From the NCBI GenBank assembly GCA_949292785.1, contig CASFBK010000006.1, forward strand, positions 156,250-220,249: DNA of 64,000 nucleotides. The letters are read 5' to 3'. Positions 28,143 through 36,868 of this stretch are shown here, piece by piece (positions within the stretch are counted from its first letter, which is position 1; every line of letters begins with the position of its first letter). Source of the DNA: an uncultured Eubacteriales bacterium. GTDB lineage: Bacteria; Bacillota; Clostridia; Lachnospirales; Lachnospiraceae. Below the pieces are notes generated by a model. That model did no database searches, was not told the DNA's origin, and saw only the letters and a program-made list of their open reading frames with translations. The position numbers were made by a program, and so were the translations under genes.

Positions 28143-28847
28143 ATGGAACAACAGACAATTCTGGTAGTGGATGATAATAAGGAAATCGTATTTTCCTTAG
28201 GAAAGCTGTTAGAGTATGAAGGCTACCGCATTTTAAAGGCATATGACGGGCTAGAGGCATTGGATGTATTACAGCAGGAAACGGTAGATTTAATCCTGTT
28301 AGATGTTATGATGCCAAGGCTGAATGGTCTGTCTGCCCTGATGAAAATTCGGGAAAATAACAAGATTCCGGTGATTATCCTGTCTGCAAAGACAGAAGAG
28401 AGTGATAAGGTGTCAGGACTTGTGATGGGCGCGGATGATTATATCGAAAAGCCTTATAATCCGGCAGAGCTGACAGCGAGAGTAGCGGCACAGCTGCGGC
28501 GTTATCATACCTGGGGCGGCAGTGCACCAAAGCAGGAGGAAGACCGTCTCATTAATGGCGGGATTGTGCTGGACAGGCAGAGCAAGACGGCGGAGGTAGA
28601 CGGAGCGGAGGTGAAGCTGACTGCTACGGAATACCGGATATTGGAACTGTTGATGGAACATCCCGGACAAGTATTTTCCGCAGAGCAGATTTATGAAAAA
28701 GTCTGGAAAGAAATTGCAGGTTATGCGGTGGAAAATACGGTGATGGTACATATCCGTCATATCCGGGAGAAACTCGAGATTAATCCGAAAAAACCAAAAT
28801 ATGTAAAGGTGGTGTGGGGCATTGGATACAAAATGGAAAAATATTAA
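28143..28847 (+). CDS. OmpR-family response regulator
   Basis: A 234-residue protein. The receiver domain (3-118) has acidic pocket residues in VVDDNKE, the phospho-acceptor Asp in LILLDVMMPRLNG, and the conserved lysine in YIEKPYNPAELTAR. A winged-helix DNA-binding domain follows (about 140-232; ATEYRILELLMEHPGQVFSAEQ). The family resembles VanR/YycF-like regulators. AGGAG lies about ten bases before the start. The kinase gene overlaps its 3' end. Confidence 0.92.
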   Translation: MEQQTILVVDDNKEIVFSLGKLLEYEGYRILKAYDGLEALDVLQQETVDLILLDVMMPRLNGLSALMKIRENNKIPVIILSAKTEESDKVSGLVMGADDYIEKPYNPAELTARVAAQLRRYHTWGGSAPKQEEDRLINGGIVLDRQSKTAEVDGAEVKLTATEYRILELLMEHPGQVFSAEQIYEKVWKEIAGYAVENTVMVHIRHIREKLEINPKKPKYVKVVWGIGYKMEKY

Positions 28848-30057
28848 GAAAATATGGGAAAAGAGGAAGGATGGAAAAGTAAGAATGGCAATCGCACTGG
28901 TGTGTGCGGTACCTGGAATATGGGGATTGCTGTATCTTTGGCAGGAGCGTTTTAATTTCCCAAGTGTGGGTGCATGGGTATTAGGAAGTATTATAAATCT
29001 GCTGCTTGGAATAGCGCTGTTTCAGGGAATCCGGAGGGAACTGGAAAAGCGTTATCAGAACTGGGACTCTTATGTGGAGAACTTCTATCAGAAATGGCAG
29101 GAGGAGTGGAAAAAACAGCAGAAAATAATTATATGGTGCACCATTGGTGCAGCAGTAGTGGGGATATTTTCTTTTCGTACCATTATCCATAGTTACTGGT
29201 ATGGAAATTACAGTGTGGGATATGTAACCATTGGAATCATCATGATACAGTTTGTGGTAGCAGAAGCTACTGTAATCTCCTATATGAAACAGGTATTGAA
29301 TCATCATGTGACAGACATGGAAGCCATTGTACAAAAAAATGTAAAAGAAGCCATGGAGACGACGATTCGCAGTGAGCGGATGAAGGTGGATTTGATTTCC
29401 AATGTGTCTCATGATTTAAAAACTCCTTTAACCTCTATGGTGGGCTATATCGAACTGATAAAAAAAGAAGAGCTGAGTGATGTGGTTTCCGATTATGTGG
29501 AAGTGCTGGGAAATAAAGCACAAAAGCTAAAGGAAATGATTGACAGTCTTTTTGATTTGGCAAAGACCAGCAGCGGCAACATCAAGCTTACCATGGAAGG
29601 GATAGAGATGAACCGTCTGATTGAGCAGGTCCGGGCGGATATGGAGGATAAGTTTAAAGAGGCAGGTCGTGAGGTTGTGACAGAACTGACGGAGGAAGAA
29701 ACCAGCTTTACTTCTGACAGCAGTTATATGTACCGGGTATGTCAGAATCTGATGGAAAATGCACTGAAGTATTCCGCAGAGCATACCAGAATCTTCTTTA
29801 AAACAGCCAGAATACGGCAGAACGGAAGAGATATGATACAGTTTGAAGTAACCAATACGGCGAATTATCGAATGAACTTTACAAAAGACCAGATTGTCGA
29901 GCGGTTTGCCAGAGGGGATGAAGCCAGAACTACTGATGGAAATGGGTTGGGACTTGCCATTGTAAGCACCTATACCTCTGCGTTGGGCGGGATTTTTGAC
30001 GTGACCATTGACTGCGACCAGTTCAAGGCGGTGGTAGCATTTCCGGTAGAACCTTAA
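28822..30057 (+). CDS. Membrane sensor histidine kinase
   Basis: A 411-residue partner of the response regulator. Hydrophobic segments at about 22-42, 51-70, 104-122 and 133-153 are followed by a coiled region and HisKA (SNVSHDLKTPLTSMVGY, phospho-accepting His). The ATPase domain has an N box (QNLMENALKYSAE) and a G box (DGNGLGLAIVS). The first possible start is a TTG at 28822 inside the regulator gene, with GGTGGTGTGGGG before it; an ATG at 28885 is an alternative. The extracytoplasmic part is tiny, so the signal is probably sensed in or near the membrane. Confidence 0.88.
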   Translation: MDTKWKNIKKIWEKRKDGKVRMAIALVCAVPGIWGLLYLWQERFNFPSVGAWVLGSIINLLLGIALFQGIRRELEKRYQNWDSYVENFYQKWQEEWKKQQKIIIWCTIGAAVVGIFSFRTIIHSYWYGNYSVGYVTIGIIMIQFVVAEATVISYMKQVLNHHVTDMEAIVQKNVKEAMETTIRSERMKVDLISNVSHDLKTPLTSMVGYIELIKKEELSDVVSDYVEVLGNKAQKLKEMIDSLFDLAKTSSGNIKLTMEGIEMNRLIEQVRADMEDKFKEAGREVVTELTEEETSFTSDSSYMYRVCQNLMENALKYSAEHTRIFFKTARIRQNGRDMIQFEVTNTANYRMNFTKDQIVERFARGDEARTTDGNGLGLAIVSTYTSALGGIFDVTIDCDQFKAVVAFPVEP

Positions 30058-30089
30058 GAAAATAAGCCTGAGAAAATATAAAAAATGCT

Positions 30090-30117
30090 TTGCAATCCGT
30101 ATCAGTTATGATATAAT
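30090..30117 (+). promoter_or_regulatory. Promoter of the SCIFF peptide gene
   Basis: TTGCAA (30090-30095), a 16-base spacer, perfect TATAAT (30112-30117). A leader of about 100 bases precedes the peptide start. Confidence 0.65.
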
Positions 30118-30220
30118 ATTCGCAGACTTACTAAGCAGTACCCTATAAGGCAGAAAGCCTGCAAAAGCTTTCACAGTGGTATTGCGTATATGGTACAAAT
30201 ATAGAAAGGAAGTATTTCTT

Positions 30221-30361
30221 ATGAAACACGTAAAAACATTAAATACAAGAAAATTACAGAACACAGTAAAAAAAGGTGGATGTGGCGAATGTCAGACATC
30301 CTGCCAGTCTGCATGCAAGACTTCCTGCACAGTAGGAAATCAGAGCTGTGAGAATAAATAA
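30221..30361 (+). CDS. SCIFF peptide precursor (six-cysteine ranthipeptide)
   Basis: A 46-residue peptide with cysteines at 21, 24, 28, 32, 36 and 43, preceded by the conserved KTLNTRKLQ leader and KKGG. This is the SCIFF (six cysteines in forty-five) family found almost universally in Clostridia. The adjacent radical-SAM enzyme joins cysteine sulfurs to other residues as thioethers. The mature product's role is not settled; a link to quorum sensing and metabolism has been proposed. The start at 30221 follows AAAGGAAG. Confidence 0.95.
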   Translation: MKHVKTLNTRKLQNTVKKGGCGECQTSCQSACKTSCTVGNQSCENK

Positions 30362-30394
30362 GGACATGGAAAAAGAATAAAAGTGCAGAGAAAA

Positions 30395-30419
30395 GACCGT
30401 TCGTTTGCAGCGAGCGGTC
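30395..30419 (+). promoter_or_regulatory. Hairpin between SCIFF peptide and maturase genes
   Basis: GACCGTTCG (30395-30403) pairs with CGAGCGGTC (30411-30419); the tail ATTTGTG is a poor T-run. It may be a leaky terminator or an RNA-processing/stability element that keeps peptide mRNA in excess over maturase mRNA. Confidence 0.5.
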
Positions 30420-30451
30420 ATTTGTGCGTTTTAAGAAAGAGAGGAACTAAA

Positions 30452-31810
30452 GTGGTTCACCAGTATAAGAACAATGGCTATAATATTGTACTGGATGTAA
30501 ACAGTGGGGCAGTACACATTGTAGATGATGTGATGTATGATGTTATCCCTCTGTTTTCGGAAAGTACAAAGGAAGAGATTGTACATAGCCTGAAAAGCAG
30601 ATATCAAGAAGCGGACATCGAGGAAGCATGGGAAGAAGTAAAGGAATTAGCAGAAGATGACCAGCTTTTTACAAAGGATGAGTATGAAGGATATATTGAC
30701 CAGTTCAAGACCAGACCAACGGTAGTAAAGGCATTGTGTCTTCATATCGCTCATGACTGTAATCTTGCCTGTCGCTACTGTTTTGCAGAAGAAGGAGAAT
30801 ACCACGGCAGAAGAGAACTGATGTCCTTTGAGGTAGGTAAGGCGGCACTGGACTTTTTAATTGCCAATTCCGGCAACCGCCGCAACCTGGAAGTGGATTT
30901 CTTCGGAGGAGAACCTCTGATGAACTTCGATGTGGTTAAACAGTTAGTAGCATATGGAAGAGAGCAGGAAAAGCTTCACAATAAGAACTTCCGTTTTACC
31001 TTAACGACCAATGGTGTATTGTTAAATGATGACATTATGGAATTTGCCAATAAGGAAATGGGAAACGTCGTTTTAAGTATTGACGGAAGAAAAGAAGTGC
31101 ATGACTATATGCGTCCATTCCGTAAGGGAGCGGGAAGTTATGATTTGATTGTGCCAAAATTCCAGAAATTTGCAGAGAGCAGAAATCAGGATAAATATTA
31201 TGTAAGAGGAACCTTTACCCACAACAATCTGGACTTTTCGAAAGATGTGCTGCATTTAGCTGATTTAGGCTTTAAGCAGATTTCCGTAGAACCGGTAGTA
31301 GCACAGCCTACGGAAGACTATGCGTTGAAGGAAGAAGATTTACCACAGCTTTTCGAGGAATACGATAAGCTGGCAGTGGAAATGATAAAAAGATATAAAG
31401 AAGGAAAAGATTTTAACTTTTTCCACTTTATGATAGATTTAGAAGGTGGTCCGTGTGTGGCGAAGAGACTTTCCGGCTGTGGCTCCGGAACAGAATATCT
31501 GGCTGTGACACCATGGGGAGATTTTTATCCCTGCCACCAGTTCGTGGGAAATGAAGAATTTCTTATGGGAAATGTTTATGAAGGCATTAAGAATACTAAG
31601 CTGCAAAGTGAGTTCAAATGCTGCAATGTATATGCCAAGGAAAAATGCAGAAACTGTTTTGCAAGATTTTACTGCAGCGGCGGTTGTGCTGCAAATTCCT
31701 ATAATTTCCATGGAAGCATTACAGATGCTTATGATATTGGATGTGAGCTTGAAAGAAAACGTATTGAATGCGCCATTATGATAAAAGCTGCGCTGGCAGA
31801 TGAAGCATAA
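30452..31810 (+). CDS. SCIFF radical-SAM/SPASM maturase
   Basis: A 452-residue enzyme with a GTG start at 30452 (GAGAGGAACTAAA before it), giving the family-typical MVHQYKNNGYNIVLDVNSG beginning, a peptide-recognition domain. The radical-SAM cluster motif is CNLACRYC (Cys103, 107, 110). The C-terminal SPASM domain has the cysteine sets CGSGTEYLAVTPWGDFYPC and CRNCFARFYCSGGC for two auxiliary Fe-S clusters. It installs thioether crosslinks in the SCIFF peptide encoded just upstream. Starting further upstream would include the hairpin and is unlikely. Confidence 0.95.
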   Translation: MVHQYKNNGYNIVLDVNSGAVHIVDDVMYDVIPLFSESTKEEIVHSLKSRYQEADIEEAWEEVKELAEDDQLFTKDEYEGYIDQFKTRPTVVKALCLHIAHDCNLACRYCFAEEGEYHGRRELMSFEVGKAALDFLIANSGNRRNLEVDFFGGEPLMNFDVVKQLVAYGREQEKLHNKNFRFTLTTNGVLLNDDIMEFANKEMGNVVLSIDGRKEVHDYMRPFRKGAGSYDLIVPKFQKFAESRNQDKYYVRGTFTHNNLDFSKDVLHLADLGFKQISVEPVVAQPTEDYALKEEDLPQLFEEYDKLAVEMIKRYKEGKDFNFFHFMIDLEGGPCVAKRLSGCGSGTEYLAVTPWGDFYPCHQFVGNEEFLMGNVYEGIKNTKLQSEFKCCNVYAKEKCRNCFARFYCSGGCAANSYNFHGSITDAYDIGCELERKRIECAIMIKAALADEA

Positions 31811-31851
31811 GGGATGAAGCATAGAGAAAAAACAAGAGAGGAAGAACTATC

Positions 31852-34002
31852 ATGAAGAAAAGCAAAGCTATAGGGATTTTGGTTCTGATTCTGGCAATAC
31901 TGGCAGGAATGACCTGGTATGCAGGAACGATTATCTCTACTGTTGGAGTGGGAGAAAACCGTAACATCAAGCTGGGACTTGATTTGGCAGGTGGTGTCAG
32001 CATCACTTACAAGGCGGTGGAAGATAATCCATCCAGCGAAGACATGAAGGACACCGTTTATAAGCTGCAGAGACGTGTGGAAAAGTACAGCACAGAAGCA
32101 AGTGTATATCAGGAAGGCTCTGACCGTATTAATATTGAGATTCCGGGAGTTTCTGATGCGAATACTATTTTAGAGGAAATGGGAAAGCCGGGTTCCCTGG
32201 AGTTTCAAAATACCAGTGGAGAAACATTGCTGACAGGAAGCGACATTAAGAATGCTCAGGCACAGACTTTTACAGACAGTACCTCAGGTCAGAGACAATA
32301 TGTTGTAGACTTAACATTAACAGACGAAGGAAAAGAAAAGTTTACGCAGGCTACTACAGATAATCTTGGAAAGCAAATGCCTATCGTATATGATGGGGAA
32401 GTAATCAGCAGCCCTACGGTTCAAAGTGTTCTTAGCGAAGGTACTGCACAGATTACGGGAATGGAAAGCTATGAAGCAGCCGACGAACTGGCATCTACCA
32501 TTCGTATCGGTTCCCTTTCTCTGGAATTAGAAGAATTAAATTCCAAGGTAGTAGGCGCTCAGCTTGGAAATTCTGCTTTGACAAGCAGTTTGCTGGCGGC
32601 AGTAATCGGTCTTGGACTGGTTATTTTATTTATGATTATCATGTACCGGATTCCCGGACTGGCATCTGGAATCGCATTGATTTTATATTCTGCTTTAATG
32701 ATATGGGCGTTGTGGATTTTTGACATTACCCTTACTTTGCCGGGTATCGCAGGTATTATTCTTTCCATTGGTATGGCAGTAGATGCGAATGTTATTATCT
32801 TTGCCAGAATTCAGGAAGAGATTGCCACAGGAAAAACAGTAAGTACTGCTATGAAAATCGGTTATGATAAGGCATTGTCCGCTGTTGTAGATGGTAATGT
32901 TACAACATTGATTGCTGCAGTGGTACTGGGACTTCGCGGTTCCGGTCCGGTAAAAGGATTTGCATATACCTTAGGAATTGGTATCGTATTATCCATGTTT
33001 ACCGCACTAATCGTTACAAGATGGCTGATGAAATGCTTTTATGCATTAGGTCTGAAGGGTGAAAAATTATACGGCAAAAAGCCGGAGAGAAAGACCATCA
33101 ATTTCCTTGGAAAAAGAGCTGTTTTCTTCACGCTTTCCATCGCAGTGATTGCAGCCGGATTTATTGGAATGGGTGTTCATAATGCTAACGGAAATAAGAT
33201 ATTGAACTATAGCCTTGACTTTGTGGGTGGTACTTCTACTACCGCAGAGTTTACAAAAGAGTATTCTATTGCAGAGATTGATGAGGAAATCGTTCCGGTA
33301 ATCGAAGAACTGACTGGAGATAAGAATATTCAGACACAGAAGATTAAGGGAACCAATCAGATTGTAATTAAGACCCGTTCTCTTGAATTGGAGGAGCGTG
33401 AAGCATTAAATGCGGCGCTGGTAGAAAAATTTGGTGTAGATGAGGAAACAATTACAGCAGAAAATATCAGCTCTACCATTAGCTCTGAAATGAAGTCGGA
33501 TGCAGTTTGGGCAGTAGCGATTGCTACCGTTTGTATGCTTATCTATATCTGGTTCCGATTCAAGGATATCCGTTTTGCAGGAAGTGCAGTTATGGCATTG
33601 ATACATGACGTATTGGTAGTATTAGCATTCTATGCGCTGGCAAGGGTTTCTGTTGGAAATACTTTCATTGCATGTATGCTGACGATTGTGGGTTATTCCG
33701 TCAATGCGACGATTGTTATCTTTGACCGTATTCGTGAGAATTTAAAGAATCTGCGTGATCAGAGTAATGAAAGCCTGATGGAGGTTGCCAATAGAAGTAT
33801 TACACAGACGTTATCCAGAAGTATCAATACTTCACTTACGACCTTTATCATGATTGCCCTCATTTATATTCTGGGTGTAAGTTCTATTAAGGAATTTGCA
33901 TTGCCGCTGATGGTGGGTATTGTATGTGGCGCTTATTCCTCTGTATGTATTACCGGAGCACTGTGGTATACCTTTAGAGTAAAGTTTAAGAAGAAAAAAT
34001 AG
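31852..34002 (+). CDS. secDF: Fused SecD-SecF protein-export subunit
   Basis: A 716-residue fusion. The SecD half has an N-terminal helix, GLDLAGGVSITY, the P1-type extracytoplasmic domain and LPGIAGIILSIGMAVDANVIIFARIQEE. The SecF half starts near residue 415 and has LDFVGGTSTTAEF and TIVGYSVNATIVIFDRIREN. Together they have 12 membrane helices. SecDF uses the proton or sodium gradient to pull proteins out of the Sec channel. Its position 41 bases after the SCIFF maturase may mean read-through transcription. The following terminator directly abuts repeat copy 2. Confidence 0.95.
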   Translation: MKKSKAIGILVLILAILAGMTWYAGTIISTVGVGENRNIKLGLDLAGGVSITYKAVEDNPSSEDMKDTVYKLQRRVEKYSTEASVYQEGSDRINIEIPGVSDANTILEEMGKPGSLEFQNTSGETLLTGSDIKNAQAQTFTDSTSGQRQYVVDLTLTDEGKEKFTQATTDNLGKQMPIVYDGEVISSPTVQSVLSEGTAQITGMESYEAADELASTIRIGSLSLELEELNSKVVGAQLGNSALTSSLLAAVIGLGLVILFMIIMYRIPGLASGIALILYSALMIWALWIFDITLTLPGIAGIILSIGMAVDANVIIFARIQEEIATGKTVSTAMKIGYDKALSAVVDGNVTTLIAAVVLGLRGSGPVKGFAYTLGIGIVLSMFTALIVTRWLMKCFYALGLKGEKLYGKKPERKTINFLGKRAVFFTLSIAVIAAGFIGMGVHNANGNKILNYSLDFVGGTSTTAEFTKEYSIAEIDEEIVPVIEELTGDKNIQTQKIKGTNQIVIKTRSLELEEREALNAALVEKFGVDEETITAENISSTISSEMKSDAVWAVAIATVCMLIYIWFRFKDIRFAGSAVMALIHDVLVVLAFYALARVSVGNTFIACMLTIVGYSVNATIVIFDRIRENLKNLRDQSNESLMEVANRSITQTLSRSINTSLTTFIMIALIYILGVSSIKEFALPLMVGIVCGAYSSVCITGALWYTFRVKFKKKK

Positions 34003-34046
34003 AACTATAAGGAAACACATCAATAAAAAACACATAAATAAAAAGA

Positions 34047-34082
34047 AAGAACTGTGGAAAGAATATGCCACAGTTCTTTTTT
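34047..34082 (+). terminator. Intrinsic terminator of secDF
   Basis: AAGAACTGTGG (34047-34057) pairs perfectly with CCACAGTTCTT (34068-34078), then a T-run to 34082. Repeat copy 2 begins at the next base. Confidence 0.9.
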
Positions 34083-34270
34083 ACTCTATAGGAAATACCG
34101 TGCTGCGTTAAAGAGTAAAATTGTGATTCCTATAGAGCAAAAAGCACTCCGTGCAGGATGCGCACTCACACAAGTGGAATTATGTCGCAAGCGACTGTGC
34201 TCGGCGCGGCAAAGTGTGTTCCGCTTGATAGGTAATGTATATTCGCGAGAGTGTGCGGAGCACACTTTGT
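34083..34270 (+). repeat. Dispersed structured repeat, copy 2 (most complete)
   Basis: The first 160 bases match copy 1 at 4222-4381. CTCTATAGGAA (34084-34094) pairs with TTCCTATAGAG (34127-34137). The final stem CAAAGTGTGTTCCGC (34210-34224) pairs with GCGGAGCACACTTTG (34255-34269); its 3' arm is missing in copy 1. On the minus strand the reading frame of the neighbouring gene runs through it. Confidence 0.8.
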
Positions 34271-34841
34271 TCACGCCTGCCCATTCATCAAATTTCTTCA
34301 TAACGGCATCATAGGTTTTCTGGGAAATATCCGGAAGCTCAGAACCCCATGACTTTGTTGCTGCTTTAAATCCTTTTTCAAAAGCAGCGCGCATAGATTC
34401 AGCCTTTTCAGGGTCGTCACCAACCAGAGCCTTTGCAAATTCAATAATACGGTCAGAGGTCTGTTCTACGCCCCAGTAACCGTCTTCTGCAATATCTGCC
34501 TGAGCCTGGGCTTTTACTTCTGGGGTAACGGTGTAATTACCGCTTGCTAAGAATTTCCACATGTCATCAGCTTCGCCGATTTTTACACCCTGCTGAGACA
34601 TCATTTTTTCAACCAGACTCTTTAACTGGGAAGTTCTGGCATCTGCATCTGCTTTCAGACGTGCGACTACGTCTTCCTTTGCATATACGGTCTTAGAAGA
34701 TGTGTCGCTGCTTTTTTCATAAACAACTCCGGTATCAGTTGTGGTTGATTTAGAGTCGGTAGAAGTTGATTTTGTGTAAGTTTTGGTTTCTGCTGCTACA
34801 GCAGTATAAGCAGTTGTACTGTTTACATTATTTACGTTCAT
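34086..34841 (-). CDS. Uncharacterised Ser/Thr-rich protein whose C-terminus is encoded by the repeat
   Basis: A 251-residue protein I do not recognise. Residues 1-60 are Thr/Ser/Lys-rich and unordered; 65-190 are helical and charged (VVARLKADADARTSQLKSLVEKMM, then an Ala/Glu-rich region). There is no signal peptide or membrane helix. AGGAGGGTTACT precedes the ATG. From about residue 191 to the stop at 34086 the codons lie inside repeat copy 2, giving a Cys/His/Arg-rich tail unlike the rest. The repeat has probably removed the native stop, so the last 60 residues are likely acquired. Confidence 0.65.
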   Translation of the reverse strand: MNVNNVNSTTAYTAVAAETKTYTKSTSTDSKSTTTDTGVVYEKSSDTSSKTVYAKEDVVARLKADADARTSQLKSLVEKMMSQQGVKIGEADDMWKFLASGNYTVTPEVKAQAQADIAEDGYWGVEQTSDRIIEFAKALVGDDPEKAESMRAAFEKGFKAATKSWGSELPDISQKTYDAVMKKFDEWAGVNKVCSAHSREYTLPIKRNTLCRAEHSRLRHNSTCVSAHPARSAFCSIGITILLFNAARYFL

Positions 34842-35048
34842 AGTAACCCTCCTTGGAACAAAAACCGGGTATCCTTACCCTTTATTTCTATTGTTATCCT
34901 TATTATCGGCAGAGAGGATAGGAAAATTAATAGCATTATATGTAAAAATGTGTCAAAAATAAGAGAGAAAATGATAAAATGATTGACTTTTTTCATAAAA
35001 AATGTTTAACTTATAAGTAGTATGTATACAAAATACAGGAGAAAAACA

Positions 35049-35921
35049 ATGTTTGAAATGAGACTCAAAGCACTGGCAAAAATAAATCTGGGATTGGATG
35101 TCATTGGCAAAAGAGAGGATGGCTATCATGAAGTAAAAATGATTATGCAGACGGTTCGTCTTTTTGACCGGATTTCCATTCAAAAGACAAAGAATCCAAA
35201 GATACAGGTAAAAACAAATTTGTTCTATCTGCCGGAAAATGAGAATAATCTGGTATATAAGGCAGCAAAGCTGCTTATGGACGAATTTCAAATGCCCCAG
35301 GGAGTTTTGATAAATCTGCAGAAGTTTATTCCCGTTGCAGCAGGGATGGCAGGAGGAAGCTCCGATGCGGCGGCTGTATTATATGGGATGAACCGAATGT
35401 TCCGGCTTGGACTGACTACGCAGGAGCTGATGGAGCGCGGCGTGAAGATTGGGGCAGATGTTCCCTATTGCATTATGCGGGGAACGGCGCTTGCAGAAGG
35501 AATTGGAGAGAAGCTGACAGAGCTTTCACCGATGCCGGCGTGTAAGGTACTGATTGCCAAGCCTCCTATCAGTGTCTCTACCAAATTTGTATACGAAAAT
35601 CTGAAACTGGATGAATATACGCTGCATCCTGACATTAATCTTTTGGTACAGGATATAGAAAGAGGAAGCCTTAAGGATATTGCGGCACATATGGGGAATG
35701 TGCTGGAGAGCGTTACGATTCCAAATTATCCGGTGATTGCCGAGATAAAAGAGCAGATGATAAAAGATGGTGCATGGAATGCCATGATGAGTGGAAGCGG
35801 TCCTACGGTATTCGGACTGTTTGAGGATAGCGAGAAGGCAGAATATGCATATCGGCGAATGAGAGAAGGAAATCTTGCCAAGCAAGTGTATTTAACGGAA
35901 ATTTACAATAACAGGAGGTAA
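35049..35921 (+). CDS. ispE: 4-(cytidine 5'-diphospho)-2-C-methyl-D-erythritol kinase
   Basis: A 290-residue GHMP kinase phosphorylating the 2-hydroxyl of CDP-methylerythritol in the MEP isoprenoid pathway. It has AKINLGLDVIGKREDGYHEV, the ATP loop PVAAGMAGGSSDAAAVL, GADVPYCIMRGTALAEGIGE and the C-terminal MSGSGPTVFGLF. The ATG at 35049 follows AGGAGAAAAACA. It is four bases before the GntR gene and forms an operon with it. Confidence 0.95.
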   Translation: MFEMRLKALAKINLGLDVIGKREDGYHEVKMIMQTVRLFDRISIQKTKNPKIQVKTNLFYLPENENNLVYKAAKLLMDEFQMPQGVLINLQKFIPVAAGMAGGSSDAAAVLYGMNRMFRLGLTTQELMERGVKIGADVPYCIMRGTALAEGIGEKLTELSPMPACKVLIAKPPISVSTKFVYENLKLDEYTLHPDINLLVQDIERGSLKDIAAHMGNVLESVTIPNYPVIAEIKEQMIKDGAWNAMMSGSGPTVFGLFEDSEKAEYAYRRMREGNLAKQVYLTEIYNNRR

Positions 35922-35924
35922 GCT

Positions 35925-36611
35925 ATGACAGATAAGTTAGAATTGAATATGAACGCGTATCTGCCTCTGCGCGATGTGGTGTTTAATACATTGCGGGAAG
36001 CAATTTTAAAGGGGGAATTAAAGCCGGGAGAGCGGTTGATGGAGTTGCAGCTGGCTTCTAAGTTAGGCGTGAGCAGAACGCCGATTCGAGAAGCAATTCG
36101 TATGCTGGAGTTAGAAGGTCTGGCAGTAACGGTGCCAAGAAAGGGCGCTGAAGTTGCTAAGATGACAGAAAAGGATATGGAGGATGTACTTCAGATTCGC
36201 AAGGCATTAGATGAACTGGCAGTTGGACTTGCATGTGATAACCTTCAGGAATCGGATTTAGAGAATCTTCATGTGGCACTTCGAAATTTTGAAGCCAGCA
36301 CCAGAGGACATGATGTGAAGAAAATTGCCCAGGCGGATGTAGAATTTCATGATGTTATATATCAGGCTACCAATAATCCTAAGCTGGTGAATATGTTGAA
36401 TAATCTGCGGGAACAGATGTATCGTTACCGTGTGGAATATTTAAAAAACGAAGATATGTATCCGACGCTGATTCATGAGCATGAAGAGATTTTTGATTGT
36501 CTTAAGAGAAAAGACCGTGATGGAGTCATAAAAGTCATGAGTTATCATGTGGTAAATCAGGAAATGAGGGTAAAGAATATTATTCGGGAACAAGAGAACA
36601 ATACCCCATAG
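35925..36611 (+). CDS. GntR-family regulator with FCD domain
   Basis: A 228-residue FadR-subfamily regulator. Residues 12-80 hold the winged helix (VVFNTLREAILKGELKPGERLME, ASKLGVSRTPIREAIRMLELEGL). The FCD effector domain (about 90-215) has metal/ligand-binding histidines in DVEFHDVIYQATNN and EHEEIFDCL. AGGAGGTAAGCT precedes the start. Targets are unknown; ispE co-transcription is common in Clostridia without a proven link. Confidence 0.9.
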   Translation: MTDKLELNMNAYLPLRDVVFNTLREAILKGELKPGERLMELQLASKLGVSRTPIREAIRMLELEGLAVTVPRKGAEVAKMTEKDMEDVLQIRKALDELAVGLACDNLQESDLENLHVALRNFEASTRGHDVKKIAQADVEFHDVIYQATNNPKLVNMLNNLREQMYRYRVEYLKNEDMYPTLIHEHEEIFDCLKRKDRDGVIKVMSYHVVNQEMRVKNIIREQENNTP

Positions 36612-36663
36612 ATTCTTTTGAATGAAAAAGGAAAAAATGGGAAAAATAAGAAAAAGAGATAAA

Positions 36664-36693
36664 AGGAATTCCTATCATAGGAATTCTTTTTTT
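36664..36693 (+). terminator. Intrinsic terminator of ispE-gntR
   Basis: GAATTCCT (36666-36673) pairs with AGGAATTC (36679-36686) with a five-base loop, followed by seven Ts. Repeat copy 3 starts at the end of the T-run. Confidence 0.85.
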
Positions 36694-36855
36694 ATATCAT
36701 AGGAAAGACCTTGTTGTATTAATGTATAAAAGTGTCGACTTTCCTATGATATAAAAACACTCCGCGAAGGATGCGCAGCTCGCGGAAATGAAAATAGCCG
36801 TAAACGGCACCGCTCGCGCGCAAAAGAGTCCGCAAGCGAACTCTTTGTTTGGCGG
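36693..36855 (+). repeat. Dispersed structured repeat, copy 3 (divergent sequence, same structure)
   Basis: It follows the layout of copies 1 and 2 with different stem sequences. TATATCATAGGAAAG (36693-36707) pairs with CTTTCCTATGATATA (36739-36753); CCGCG/CGCGG arms enclose the shared AAGGATGCGCAG; GCCGT-AA-ACGGC replaces GTCGC-AA-GCGAC; and a final CAAAAGAGT...ACTCTTTG stem matches the last stem of copy 2. It lies directly upstream of gerA. Confidence 0.75.
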
Positions 36856-36868
36856 GTAATTCAATAAA

